From JACZUI01 sp041599115 (GTDB lineage: Bacteria > Actinomycetota > Acidimicrobiia > Spongiisociales > ZC4RG35): 30,928 nucleotides of DNA. Location: contig JBFHXF010000014.1 of the NCBI GenBank assembly GCA_041599115.1, positions 1-30,928 of the forward strand, written 5' to 3'. Numbering within the stretch: position 1 is the stretch's first letter; the number at the start of each line of letters is the position of its first letter. A model generated the notes under the pieces. That model was not told the DNA's origin and ran no database searches. It saw only the letters and a list, made by a program, of their open reading frames with translations. Positions 24,338 through 30,928 of this stretch are shown here, piece after piece. The translations under genes were made by a program, and so were the position numbers.

Positions 24338-24752
24338 GATGGCCCTCCACGGGTTGAAATCGGTAGCCCGTCAGGGGGTTCCCCTCCTCGTCGACGCCAA
24401 ACGGCTCCAGTACCAGGGTGAGGGGCATCCCGATCTCGAGGAGATCGAAGTCACTCACGGAGATCTGACCCATGATCCGCACCCCCTCGGGAAAGTCGAC
24501 ATAACCCAGGGCATAGGGCACCTCGAACGCCGGTGTCGACTGGCGCACTATCGAATAGGTGTAGAGCACGCCCTGGGTCGAGAACTCGACGGTCTCGAGG
24601 TCTTCGCTCAGACAACCCGAGCATGCCTCGCGAACAGGGAAGAAATGGGCGCCGCAGTTGTCGCACCTGCTGCCCAACAGGTTGCCGGATCCGTCGGAGT
24701 GAACCGCCAGCTCACCCGGACGGAAGGACAGTCCGACCGCAGATCCAGTCAA
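24330..24752 (-). CDS. Zn-ribbon/OB-fold (DUF35) protein, thiolase partner
   Basis: 140 aa. The start is a TTG at 24752 with a near-ideal AAGGAGG four bases upstream (24763-24757). A rubredoxin-like zinc ribbon is at about residues 30-48 (CDNCGAHFFPVREACSGC), followed by the OB-fold acyl-CoA-binding part (QGVLYTYSIVR, FEVPYALGYVDFPEGVRIMG). Such proteins form complexes with SCPx-type thiolases or lipid-degrading lyases; BbsA and ChsH2 are examples. It is the first gene of the nine-gene minus-strand operon that ends with dch. Confidence 0.87.
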   Translation of the reverse strand: MTGSAVGLSFRPGELAVHSDGSGNLLGSRCDNCGAHFFPVREACSGCLSEDLETVEFSTQGVLYTYSIVRQSTPAFEVPYALGYVDFPEGVRIMGQISVSDFDLLEIGMPLTLVLEPFGVDEEGNPLTGYRFQPVEGHHD

Positions 24753-25108
24753 AATACCTCCTTATAGAACCGATTACGGCCGGGAACGGGACGTTTTTCC
24801 GGAGTTCTGCCACTCAACCGTCCGGCCGTTCGGTCGATTGATACGAGTCTGCTTTGCAGTCCCCACTTTCGTCAATGAGTTAGGGGCGCCATTTGCCTGA
24901 TTCATTCGACCCACACTGTCTTTTACACGACGATTTTTCCCCGGCAGCGGGGGTCTCTTTCCGCCGGATTGCCCCGGTCGAAGCGAAGAACTGATCTATT
25001 CGCATCAGCAAAATGACACAGAAGCCGGATTGTCAGCCGGACCTGTCACTGGAAATCTTGTCATCAGCCAACCGACCGGCCGGACGGCTTGATCCACAGG
25101 AGGGCGAC
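24753..25108. promoter_or_regulatory. Divergent intergenic region between the hcr/had/oah/dch operon and the oxidoreductase operon
   Basis: 356 bases, without a convincing gene. It must hold promoters for both flanking operons. It contains the imperfect palindrome at 24817-24834 and a small hairpin CCCCG-GCAG-CGGGG (24939-24952). It also has more A+T-rich pockets than its surroundings. A reading frame from an ATG at 25013 joins the downstream gene in frame but has no ribosome site and no conserved sequence. I could not assign -35/-10 boxes with confidence. Confidence 0.5.
24817..24834. promoter_or_regulatory. 18-bp imperfect palindrome, candidate operator
   Basis: ACCGTCCGGCCGTTCGGT: the two halves are inverse complements at 7 of 9 positions, centred on CGGCCG. 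It resembles the ACCG...CGGT layout of many TetR-family operators. It differs from the palindrome at 10091-10112, so it may bind another regulator. It stands 65 bases before the TTG of the minus-strand operon. Confidence 0.4.
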
Positions 25109-26362
25109 GTGGCACAGCAAGAGGAGATTCGCACCAAGGAGCAGGAGTATCTCTACGACTGGAACAAGATCGGCGAACAGGCGGTAAGCCGTCCCAAGAC
25201 GGTCGAAATCGACGACGAGACCTTGCGTGACGGTCTGCAGAGCCCCTCGGTCCGGCAGCCTGAATTGGATGAGAAGCTGGAAATCCTTCATCACATGGAG
25301 GCGATCGGGATCCACGCCGTGGATATCGGCTATGCCGGGGCCGGGGAGAAGGTTCTCGACCATGTGGTCGCCCTGGCCGAGGAGATCCATAACGAGGGTT
25401 TCAAGATCGTGCCGAATTGCGCCGGCCGCACCCACGCCTCCGACATCCTGCCAATCTCCGAAGCGCAGCAGCGGTCCGGGGTGCCCATCGAGGCGGCGAT
25501 CTTCCTCGGCTCCAGCCCGATCCGGCAGTTCGTCGAAGGCTGGGATGTCGACTTCCTGGTACGCACCGCTACGGACGCGGTCACCCTCGCCCGCAATGAG
25601 GGCATGGAGGTCATGTTCGTCACCGAGGACACCACCCGTGCCCGGGCCGACGTGCTCAGCCGGGTGTACACCGCGGCCATTGAGGCGGGGGCAAACCGTA
25701 TCTGTCTTGCCGACACGGTGGGCCACGCCACTCCTTGGGGCGTAGGCGCCCTGGTTGCCTTCGCCCGCCAGATCGTGGTCGATTCAGGCGAAGATGTGAA
25801 GATCGACTGGCACGGTCATCGCGACCGGAACCTGAGTGTGGTCAATTCGCTGGCGGCGCTGTCCGCCGGCGCGGATCGCGTGCATGGCTGTGGCCTCGGC
25901 ATCGGCGAACGTGTTGGAAACACCCCGATGGAGATCCTCCTGGTGAATCTCAAGCTTCTCGGGTGGCTCGAGGCGGACCTGCGGGTGCTCCCGGCATACT
26001 GCAATTCCATCTCGAGGGCCACCGACACCCCGATCCCCAATAACACGCCGGCAATCGGCAAAGACGCTTTCGAGACCAGCACCGGGGTGCATGCCGCTGC
26101 CGTGCTCAAGGCGATTCGGACCGGTGACACCTGGCTGGCGGACCGCATCTACAGCGGCGTGCCGGCGGCTTTGCTCGGCAGGGAGCAGGAGATCACCGTG
26201 GGTCCGATGAGTGGCAAAGCCAACGCCGTCGCATGGTTGACCAAGCGGGGACACGAGTGTGACGACGAGACCGTCGACAAAGTCCTGGCTGCAGCCAAGA
26301 CGTCCGACCGCGTCCTCGAAGAGCATGAGATCCTCGGCCTGCTGAGCACTTCCAACACCTGA
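25109..26362 (+). CDS. LeuA/homocitrate synthase-like DRE-TIM metallolyase
   Basis: 417 aa from a GTG at 25109 behind AGGAGG. The alpha-isopropylmalate synthase-type TIM barrel is clear: DDETLRDGLQSP at residues 36-47 with Arg40 and the metal-ligand Asp41, the other metal ligands His235 and His237 in DWHGHRDRN, and GLGIGERVGNTPMEI at 262-276. There is no C-terminal leucine-sensing domain, so it is closer in build to homocitrate synthase, Re-citrate synthase or HMG-CoA-lyase-type proteins than to full LeuA. It should condense acetyl-CoA with a 2-oxo acid (or do the reverse). It is coupled (TGATG) to 2-oxoacid:ferredoxin oxidoreductase genes, which suggests that it feeds them a 2-oxo acid. The substrate is not determined. 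Confidence 0.85.
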   Translation: MAQQEEIRTKEQEYLYDWNKIGEQAVSRPKTVEIDDETLRDGLQSPSVRQPELDEKLEILHHMEAIGIHAVDIGYAGAGEKVLDHVVALAEEIHNEGFKIVPNCAGRTHASDILPISEAQQRSGVPIEAAIFLGSSPIRQFVEGWDVDFLVRTATDAVTLARNEGMEVMFVTEDTTRARADVLSRVYTAAIEAGANRICLADTVGHATPWGVGALVAFARQIVVDSGEDVKIDWHGHRDRNLSVVNSLAALSAGADRVHGCGLGIGERVGNTPMEILLVNLKLLGWLEADLRVLPAYCNSISRATDTPIPNNTPAIGKDAFETSTGVHAAAVLKAIRTGDTWLADRIYSGVPAALLGREQEITVGPMSGKANAVAWLTKRGHECDDETVDKVLAAAKTSDRVLEEHEILGLLSTSNT

Positions 26363-28197
26363 TGACCATCGACATCAAGGCCGATTCCACCGCCGAGACC
26401 GGCTCCGCCGCTGTCGTAGCCAGACTGCTCCTGTCGGGAAACGAAGCCGTTGCCCGGGGCGCGGTCGAGGCAGGGGTTCTGGTGGCCGTCGGCTATCCCG
26501 GTACTCCGAGTACCGAGATCCTCGAGTCGATTGCCAATCGATCCGACGTCGACGTGCGGTGGTCGCCCAATGAGAAGGTGGCTCTCGATGTCGCCCTCGG
26601 CGCCTCCCTGGGCGGAGCTAGAGCCCTGGCGACGATGAAACATGTCGGCCTCAACGTCGCGGCCGACACCCTGATGACCTCGGCTTACACAGGAGTCGGC
26701 GCCGGTCTGGTGATCGTCACGGCGGACGACCCGGGGATGCACAGTTCGCAGAACGAACAGGACAACCGGGCCTATGCCCGGATGTCGGGGCTGCCACTCT
26801 TGGAACCTTCGGACAGTCGCGAGGCCAAGGAGTACACCGCACTCGCCTTCGCCATCTCCGAGGAGTTCGACACTCCCGTACTGGTTCGAACCACCACCCG
26901 GGTGTCGCACAACCGGGGCGTTGTGGAGCTCGGCCCCCGAGTGGAGGCGCCTGTCACAGGTTTCAAGCGTGATCCGGCGAAGTATGTGATGGTGCCCGGG
27001 TTCGCCCGTCAGCGCCGGCCAGTGCTCCTCGATCGTCTGAGAAGGCTGACCGAGTATGCGGAGGAGAGCCCGCTGACCGTCGTATCCGGGACCGATCCGG
27101 AGTTCGGTGTGGTGACCTCTGGGATAGCCCACCACTATGTTCGAGAGGTCCTGCCCGATGCGCGCATCCTCAAGTTGGGGATGAGTTATCCCCTGCCGAT
27201 GGAGCGGATTCGGGAGTTCGCCGAATCGGTGGGGCGATTGTTTGTCGTGGAGGAACTCGATCCCCATGTCGAGACCGCGATGCTGGCCGCGGGGATTGAG
27301 GTAGAGGGTAAGGCCTTCTTTTCCCAGACGGGAGAGCTGAGTCCCGAGGTTGTCGCCCGGGGGTTCGAGAAGGCCGGAATCCTGCCCGCCTCGGCAGTAG
27401 TCGAGCCGGCTCCACCCACGGTCAAGCGACCCCCGCTGCTTTGCCCGGGATGTCCCCACACCCCGCCTTTTCTCGCTCTGAAGCGTCTCGGTGCAGTGGT
27501 CACCGGCGATATCGGTTGTTACACCCTGGCCGCTCTGGAACCGCTGGCATCGATGGACACCTGTGTGGCGATGGGCAGCAGTATCGGCATGGCGATCGGG
27601 ATGGCGGCATCCGGGGGTGCCCAGGGACCTGTGGTCGCAACCATTGGTGATTCCACGTTCATCCACGGGGGAATACAGGGCCTGGTGGACGCGGTCTACA
27701 GCCAGGCCAACATCACCGTCGTGATTCTCGACAACGGGACCGTGGCCATGACCGGGGGACAGGAGCATCCCGGGACCGGCATAACCCTCCAGGGAACCGA
27801 CACCACGGCGGTGGACCTGGTCGCTCTGTGCAAAGCTGTGGGAGTCAGAGACGTGAAGGTGGTGGACCCCTACGACCTCGCCGCCACATATGCCGTCATC
27901 GAGAATGCCATCTCCCACATCGGCCCATCGGTGGTCATCACCAACCGTCCCTGCGTGGAAGCACCGGTCAAGGTGCGTGACAGGCCCTTCGAGGTCATCT
28001 CGGAGGCTTGCACCGCCTGCCAGGCCTGCATGACGCTGGGGTGTCCTTCCATCGTATGGACCGACGAGACCTTCGAAGGGCGACGCAAGGTCGTCATCGA
28101 CACCGTTACCTGCACCGGATGCACACTTTGCCTCCAGTTGTGCACGCCGGCTGCAATCAAGCTGGTCGACGTCGGCAAGGAGACCGCCGGTGTCTAG
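26362..28197 (+). CDS. iorA: Indolepyruvate/2-oxoacid:ferredoxin oxidoreductase, IorA-like alpha subunit
   Basis: 611 aa, full IorA length. Pyrimidine-binding half at the N-terminus (VGYPGTPSTEILESI, then MKHVGLNVAADTLMTSAYTG). The TPP-diphosphate half runs from LLCPGCPHTPPF to GDSTFIHGGIQGLVDA and ILDNGTVAMTGGQEHPG. The C-terminus carries a two-cluster ferredoxin domain: CTACQACMTLGCP and CTGCTLCLQLCTP. The enzyme decarboxylates a 2-oxo acid with CoA and reduces ferredoxin. Classical IorA acts on aryl pyruvates, but the substrate here cannot be assumed. The ATG overlaps the LeuA-like stop, and its own stop overlaps the gamma subunit start. Confidence 0.92.
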   Translation: MTIDIKADSTAETGSAAVVARLLLSGNEAVARGAVEAGVLVAVGYPGTPSTEILESIANRSDVDVRWSPNEKVALDVALGASLGGARALATMKHVGLNVAADTLMTSAYTGVGAGLVIVTADDPGMHSSQNEQDNRAYARMSGLPLLEPSDSREAKEYTALAFAISEEFDTPVLVRTTTRVSHNRGVVELGPRVEAPVTGFKRDPAKYVMVPGFARQRRPVLLDRLRRLTEYAEESPLTVVSGTDPEFGVVTSGIAHHYVREVLPDARILKLGMSYPLPMERIREFAESVGRLFVVEELDPHVETAMLAAGIEVEGKAFFSQTGELSPEVVARGFEKAGILPASAVVEPAPPTVKRPPLLCPGCPHTPPFLALKRLGAVVTGDIGCYTLAALEPLASMDTCVAMGSSIGMAIGMAASGGAQGPVVATIGDSTFIHGGIQGLVDAVYSQANITVVILDNGTVAMTGGQEHPGTGITLQGTDTTAVDLVALCKAVGVRDVKVVDPYDLAATYAVIENAISHIGPSVVITNRPCVEAPVKVRDRPFEVISEACTACQACMTLGCPSIVWTDETFEGRRKVVIDTVTCTGCTLCLQLCTPAAIKLVDVGKETAGV

Positions 28198-29062
28198 CGG
28201 CTCCCGTGGCTTGCTCCTGGCGGGTGTCGGCGGCCAGGGAGTGGTTCTCGCCAGCATGATCGCCGCTGACGCTTTGCTCCGCGCCGGTTACGACGTCAAG
28301 CAGAGCGAAGTGCACGGCATGGCTCAGCGTGGCGGGTCGGTCTTCAGCCATATTCGCTGGGGTTCGCAGGTCGACAGTCCGCTGGTGCCTCCGGGGAGTG
28401 CCGAGGTCCTGGCCGCCTTCGAATGGGCTGAAGCGGTTCGCTGGGTGGAGTACGTCCGCGAAGGCGGAGCGGTTGTCGCCGACATCAGGACCATCGTCCC
28501 ACCCGGAGCATGTAGCGACACCCGCACCTGGTCCACCCTCTATCCCGGGATCGACGACGAGTTGTTCTCGAGCCGTCATCTGAAGACACGCCTCGTCGAC
28601 GCTGCTGCTACCGCCCGGGAACTGGGGAACGTGAGGGCGGCCAACAGCGTGATCCTGGGCTCGATGGCAGCATTCATCGACATCGAGATGGTCCATTGGG
28701 AGGCGGCGATCGAGAGTCTGGTGCCTCATGGGACCGCCGAGGTGAATCTCGCGGCATTTCGCGCCGGGCGCGAGGCGGCCAAGGCTCAGATCCCCCGCAG
28801 CCGCCCGGCGCCCCGCGTGTTCGCCGGCCCTCATCTGATCGACATCAGACACGACTGGTGCAAAGGATGCAATATCTGTTCCCGGGTCTGCCCTGAGTAT
28901 TGCCTGTCGGTCGACGTCGACGGGGTGCTGAACATTGTCGACGCTGGGGCCTGCACCGGATGCCGGCTGTGCGAGATTCTCTGCCCGGACTTCGCCATAG
29001 CGATTCGGTCTCCAGAGATGGCGGCACCCGAGCCGGCCGTGTCCGGCGGGGGCTCGCGATGA
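28190..29062 (+). CDS. 2-oxoacid:ferredoxin oxidoreductase gamma subunit fused to a 2x[4Fe-4S] ferredoxin
   Basis: 290 aa from a GTG at 28190 with AAGGAG seven bases upstream. Residues 1 to about 190 are the IorB/KorC-type gamma domain (LLLAGVGGQGVVLASMIAAD, then SEVHGMAQRGGSVFSHIRWG). A linker rich in Pro, Arg and Ala leads to a C-terminal bacterial ferredoxin domain with WCKGCNICSRVCPEYC and ACTGCRLCEILCPD. Usual IorB proteins are about 190-200 aa and lack this tail; the tail resembles KorD-type delta subunits. The fusion could serve both the IorA upstream and the KorAB pair downstream, as neither KorA nor KorB has its own gamma or delta partner in the window. The Ala/Pro/Gly-rich C-terminus looks unstructured. 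Confidence 0.9.
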   Translation: MSSGSRGLLLAGVGGQGVVLASMIAADALLRAGYDVKQSEVHGMAQRGGSVFSHIRWGSQVDSPLVPPGSAEVLAAFEWAEAVRWVEYVREGGAVVADIRTIVPPGACSDTRTWSTLYPGIDDELFSSRHLKTRLVDAAATARELGNVRAANSVILGSMAAFIDIEMVHWEAAIESLVPHGTAEVNLAAFRAGREAAKAQIPRSRPAPRVFAGPHLIDIRHDWCKGCNICSRVCPEYCLSVDVDGVLNIVDAGACTGCRLCEILCPDFAIAIRSPEMAAPEPAVSGGGSR

Positions 29063-30195
29063 CCCAGGCCCAGCTGATTCAGGGGAACGAGGCGTGCGCC
29101 AGGGGAGCCCTGGCCGCCGGTTGTCGTTTTTACGGGGGTTACCCCATCACCCCTTCGTCGGAGATCGCCGAGCAGATGGTGCGAATGCTGCCCAAGGTCG
29201 ACGGTGTCTTTGTCCAGATGGAGGACGAGATCTCCTCACTGGCTGCGGTGATCGGTGCCTCGCTGGGCGGCTCGAAGGCAATGACGGCCACCAGCGGCCC
29301 CGGTTTCTCATTGATGCAGGAACACATCGGTTTTGCGGCCATGGCCGAGGTGCCATGCGTCATTGTCGACGTGATGCGAGGCGGCCCCAGCACCGGTCTG
29401 CCCACCTCTCCGTCCCAGGGGGACGTGATGCAGGCTCGCTGGGGGACTCACGGCGATCATCCGGCCATCGTCCTTGCCCCCTCATCTGTGGGTGAGGTCT
29501 TCGATCTCACCGTGCGGGCGTTCAATTTGGCCGAGCGTTTCCGCACCCCGGTCATCCTCATCTACGACGAGGTCATCGGTCACACCCGGGAGAGTGTCAT
29601 CCTGTCCGAGGCCCTCGAGGTCGAAAACCGCAGACGGCCCGATGTCGCTCCTGAATCGTTCTGGCCCAAGGTGGCACCGCCCGACGGTGTCCCACCACTG
29701 CCTGCGTTCGGAGACGGGTACCGGTTTCATGTGACCGGCCTTTCCCATGACCCGAGAGGCTTTCCCTCAACCGATTCGGAGAACGCCGAGACACTGATCC
29801 GTAGGCTGCACGGGAAGATCGAAGCCCATCTCGATGAGATCTGTCAGTTTGAGACACTCATGATGGAGGATGCCGAAATAGCGGTATTCGCCTACGGAAT
29901 AGTGGGTCGTTCGGCACGAGAGGCGGTGCTGAGGGCCCGTGAAGAGGGTCTCAAGATAGGTCTGTTCCGGCCTACGACTCTGTGGCCTTTCCCCTACGCC
30001 AAGGTCGCGGAAATGGCGGAGGGAGTCCACACGGTGATTGTCGCCGAGATGAACCTCGGTCAGCTCATTGGGGAGGTCGAGCGCGCCGTTGCCGGACAGG
30101 CGCGGGTTGTGGGCCATCTTCGCGCCGATGGCGAGCCGATTCCACCGGGCGACATCCTCGGGGTTGCCCGTTCCGTCGCAAGGAGCGAGCAATGA
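29059..30195 (+). CDS. korA: 2-oxoglutarate-type 2-oxoacid:ferredoxin oxidoreductase, alpha subunit (KorA)
   Basis: 378 aa from the ATG at 29059, overlapping the gamma-Fd stop (ATGA). KorA signatures are FYGGYPITPSSEIAEQM (about residues 24-40), VQMEDEISSLAAVIGASLGG, MTATSGPGFSLMQEHIGFA and MRGGPSTGLPTSPSQGDVMQ. The C-terminal transketolase-like domain follows (IAVFAYGIVGRSAREAV, GLFRPTTLWPFP). With KorB it oxidatively decarboxylates a 2-oxo acid, most often 2-oxoglutarate, and delivers low-potential electrons. In Thauera aromatica this enzyme re-reduces the ferredoxin that drives benzoyl-CoA reductase, which suits its place here. Confidence 0.92.
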   Translation: MTQAQLIQGNEACARGALAAGCRFYGGYPITPSSEIAEQMVRMLPKVDGVFVQMEDEISSLAAVIGASLGGSKAMTATSGPGFSLMQEHIGFAAMAEVPCVIVDVMRGGPSTGLPTSPSQGDVMQARWGTHGDHPAIVLAPSSVGEVFDLTVRAFNLAERFRTPVILIYDEVIGHTRESVILSEALEVENRRRPDVAPESFWPKVAPPDGVPPLPAFGDGYRFHVTGLSHDPRGFPSTDSENAETLIRRLHGKIEAHLDEICQFETLMMEDAEIAVFAYGIVGRSAREAVLRAREEGLKIGLFRPTTLWPFPYAKVAEMAEGVHTVIVAEMNLGQLIGEVERAVAGQARVVGHLRADGEPIPPGDILGVARSVARSEQ

Positions 30196-30928
30196 CGGAT
30201 GTCCAACGCTATCTGCGCCAATGGGCCATGCCCCATGTGCTCTGCCCGGGTTGCGCTCACGGGATCGTCCTCCACTCCTTCCTCGACGCAGTCGATCAGC
30301 TTCATCTGGATCAGGACAAAGTCGCGATGGTTGCGGGGATCGGTTGCTCCAGCCGGTTGGCCGGTTATGTGGACTTCTGCACTCTGCACGGAACCCATGG
30401 CCGGGCCCCGGCCTTTGCCACCGGGCTCAAGCTGGCCCGACCCGATCTGAACGTCGTCGTGGTGACCGGCGATGGCGACGGTCTTGCGATCGGGGGAAAC
30501 CACCTGATCCACGCCGCCCGGCGGAACATCGACATCACCGTCATGCTGCTCAACAATTCGATCTATGGGATGACCGGAGGCCAGGCAGCGCCGACTACTC
30601 CGGAGGGGGCCCGCGCCTCGACCACACCGGCCGGAAACACCGAGCCCATGTTCGACGCGTGCAAGCTGCTCATCGGGGCCGGTGCCTCCTTTGTGGGCCG
30701 TGTCCTGGCGGCCAACCCCCTCGAGATGACCAAGGTGATGAAGGACGCCATGGGCCATCCTGGTTTCTCTTTCATCGAGGTGATCAGTGACTGCCCCGAG
30801 TATTACGGCAGGTACAACAAGATCGGAGGCGGTGCCGAAATGCTCACCTGGATGGCCAGGCGGGATGCCGGCGTGGCCGTGCCTTTGGCGGAGAAGAGGT
30901 TCGTCAACCATATCGCCTCCTCGGTCAC
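30192..30928 (+). CDS. korB: 2-oxoglutarate-type 2-oxoacid:ferredoxin oxidoreductase, beta subunit (KorB), 3' end cut off
   Basis: The frame opens at the ATG 30192 inside the korA stop and runs to the last base without a stop, giving 245 codons of a protein that is normally about 280-340 aa. TPP-binding motifs are complete: HVLCPGCAHGIV (about residues 15-26), AGIGCSSR, HGRAPAFATGLKLARPDLN, VVVTGDGDGLAIGGNHLIHA and LLNNSIYGMTGGQAAPTTPEG. Late in the fragment EVISDCPEYYGRYN is typical of the KorB C-terminal part. It forms the catalytic core with KorA. Only the end is missing from the window; there is no sign of damage. Confidence 0.93.
   Translation, partial: MTDVQRYLRQWAMPHVLCPGCAHGIVLHSFLDAVDQLHLDQDKVAMVAGIGCSSRLAGYVDFCTLHGTHGRAPAFATGLKLARPDLNVVVVTGDGDGLAIGGNHLIHAARRNIDITVMLLNNSIYGMTGGQAAPTTPEGARASTTPAGNTEPMFDACKLLIGAGASFVGRVLAANPLEMTKVMKDAMGHPGFSFIEVISDCPEYYGRYNKIGGGAEMLTWMARRDAGVAVPLAEKRFVNHIASSV

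Noticed and set aside
24939..24952. Hairpin CCCCG-GCAG-CGGGG as a Rho-independent terminator
   Set aside because: It is short, lies between divergent operons where no transcript should end, and has no proper U-run on either strand.
25013..25108. Extended N-terminus for the LeuA-like gene from an ATG at 25013
   Set aside because: No ribosome site and no conserved residues; the GTG at 25109 has AGGAGG at proper spacing.
26149..28257. Long minus-strand open frame opposite iorA (702 codons)
   Set aside because: It is antisense to a fully conserved IorA-type gene, its residues are dominated by Gly, Arg and His, and no domain is visible.
1..30928. CRISPR arrays, tRNA or rRNA genes, insertion sequences, attachment sites
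   Set aside because: No regularly spaced repeats, no cloverleaf or rRNA signature, no transposase or integrase and no flanking terminal repeats were found on reading both strands.

Overview
The window is high-GC bacterial DNA, densely packed with catabolic genes. Most neighbours overlap by 1-8 bases (ATGA, GTGA or TGATG junctions), and GTG and TTG starts are used freely. Gene content and codon use suggest an actinobacterial-like or Chloroflexi-like lineage rather than the proteobacteria in which this biochemistry was worked out, but no marker gene here settles the taxonomy. I saw no rRNA, tRNA, CRISPR array or insertion sequence.

Region A (1-9971) looks like one catabolic island read outward from a divergent promoter region near 2.64-2.94 kb. 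On the minus strand lie a class III CoA-transferase, then the FAD, 2Fe-2S and (cut by the window edge) molybdopterin subunits of a xanthine-dehydrogenase-type hydroxylase. On the plus strand lie the catalytic chain of a B12-dependent acyl-CoA mutase, an acyl-CoA dehydrogenase without the usual catalytic Glu, and a hydantoinase/oxoprolinase/carboxylase A+B pair. The B12-binding small subunit of a mutase lies on the opposite strand at the far end. The substrate is unknown; the set would suit activation and rearrangement of a branched or N-heterocyclic acid.

Region B (9972-24752) encodes the anaerobic benzoyl-CoA pathway. A plus-strand operon carries an ATP-dependent, Azoarcus (Bzd)-type benzoyl-CoA reductase (bzdNOPQ-like), a TetR regulator and a small Cys protein. 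A 22-bp near-perfect palindrome overlaps its promoter. It meets, with no gap, a nine-gene minus-strand operon: Zn-ribbon/OB protein, SCPx-type thiolase, PrpF-like isomerase, 4-hydroxybenzoyl-CoA reductase (hcrC, hcrA, hcrB), 6-hydroxycyclohexenecarbonyl-CoA dehydrogenase (had), ring-opening 6-oxocyclohexenecarbonyl-CoA hydrolase (oah/bamA) and cyclohexadienecarbonyl-CoA hydratase (dch). Together these take 4-hydroxybenzoyl-CoA to benzoyl-CoA, dearomatise it and open the ring to 3-hydroxypimelyl-CoA. The thiolase pair could serve the following beta-oxidation.

Region C (25109-30928) is a tightly coupled plus-strand operon: a LeuA/homocitrate-synthase-like enzyme, an IorA-like 2-oxoacid:ferredoxin oxidoreductase, a gamma subunit fused to a 2x[4Fe-4S] ferredoxin, then KorA and KorB (cut by the window end). 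Beside a benzoyl-CoA reductase this reads as the supply of low-potential reduced ferredoxin, as 2-oxoglutarate:ferredoxin oxidoreductase does in Thauera. No benzoate- or 4-hydroxybenzoate-CoA ligase and no stand-alone ferredoxin gene are present in the window.
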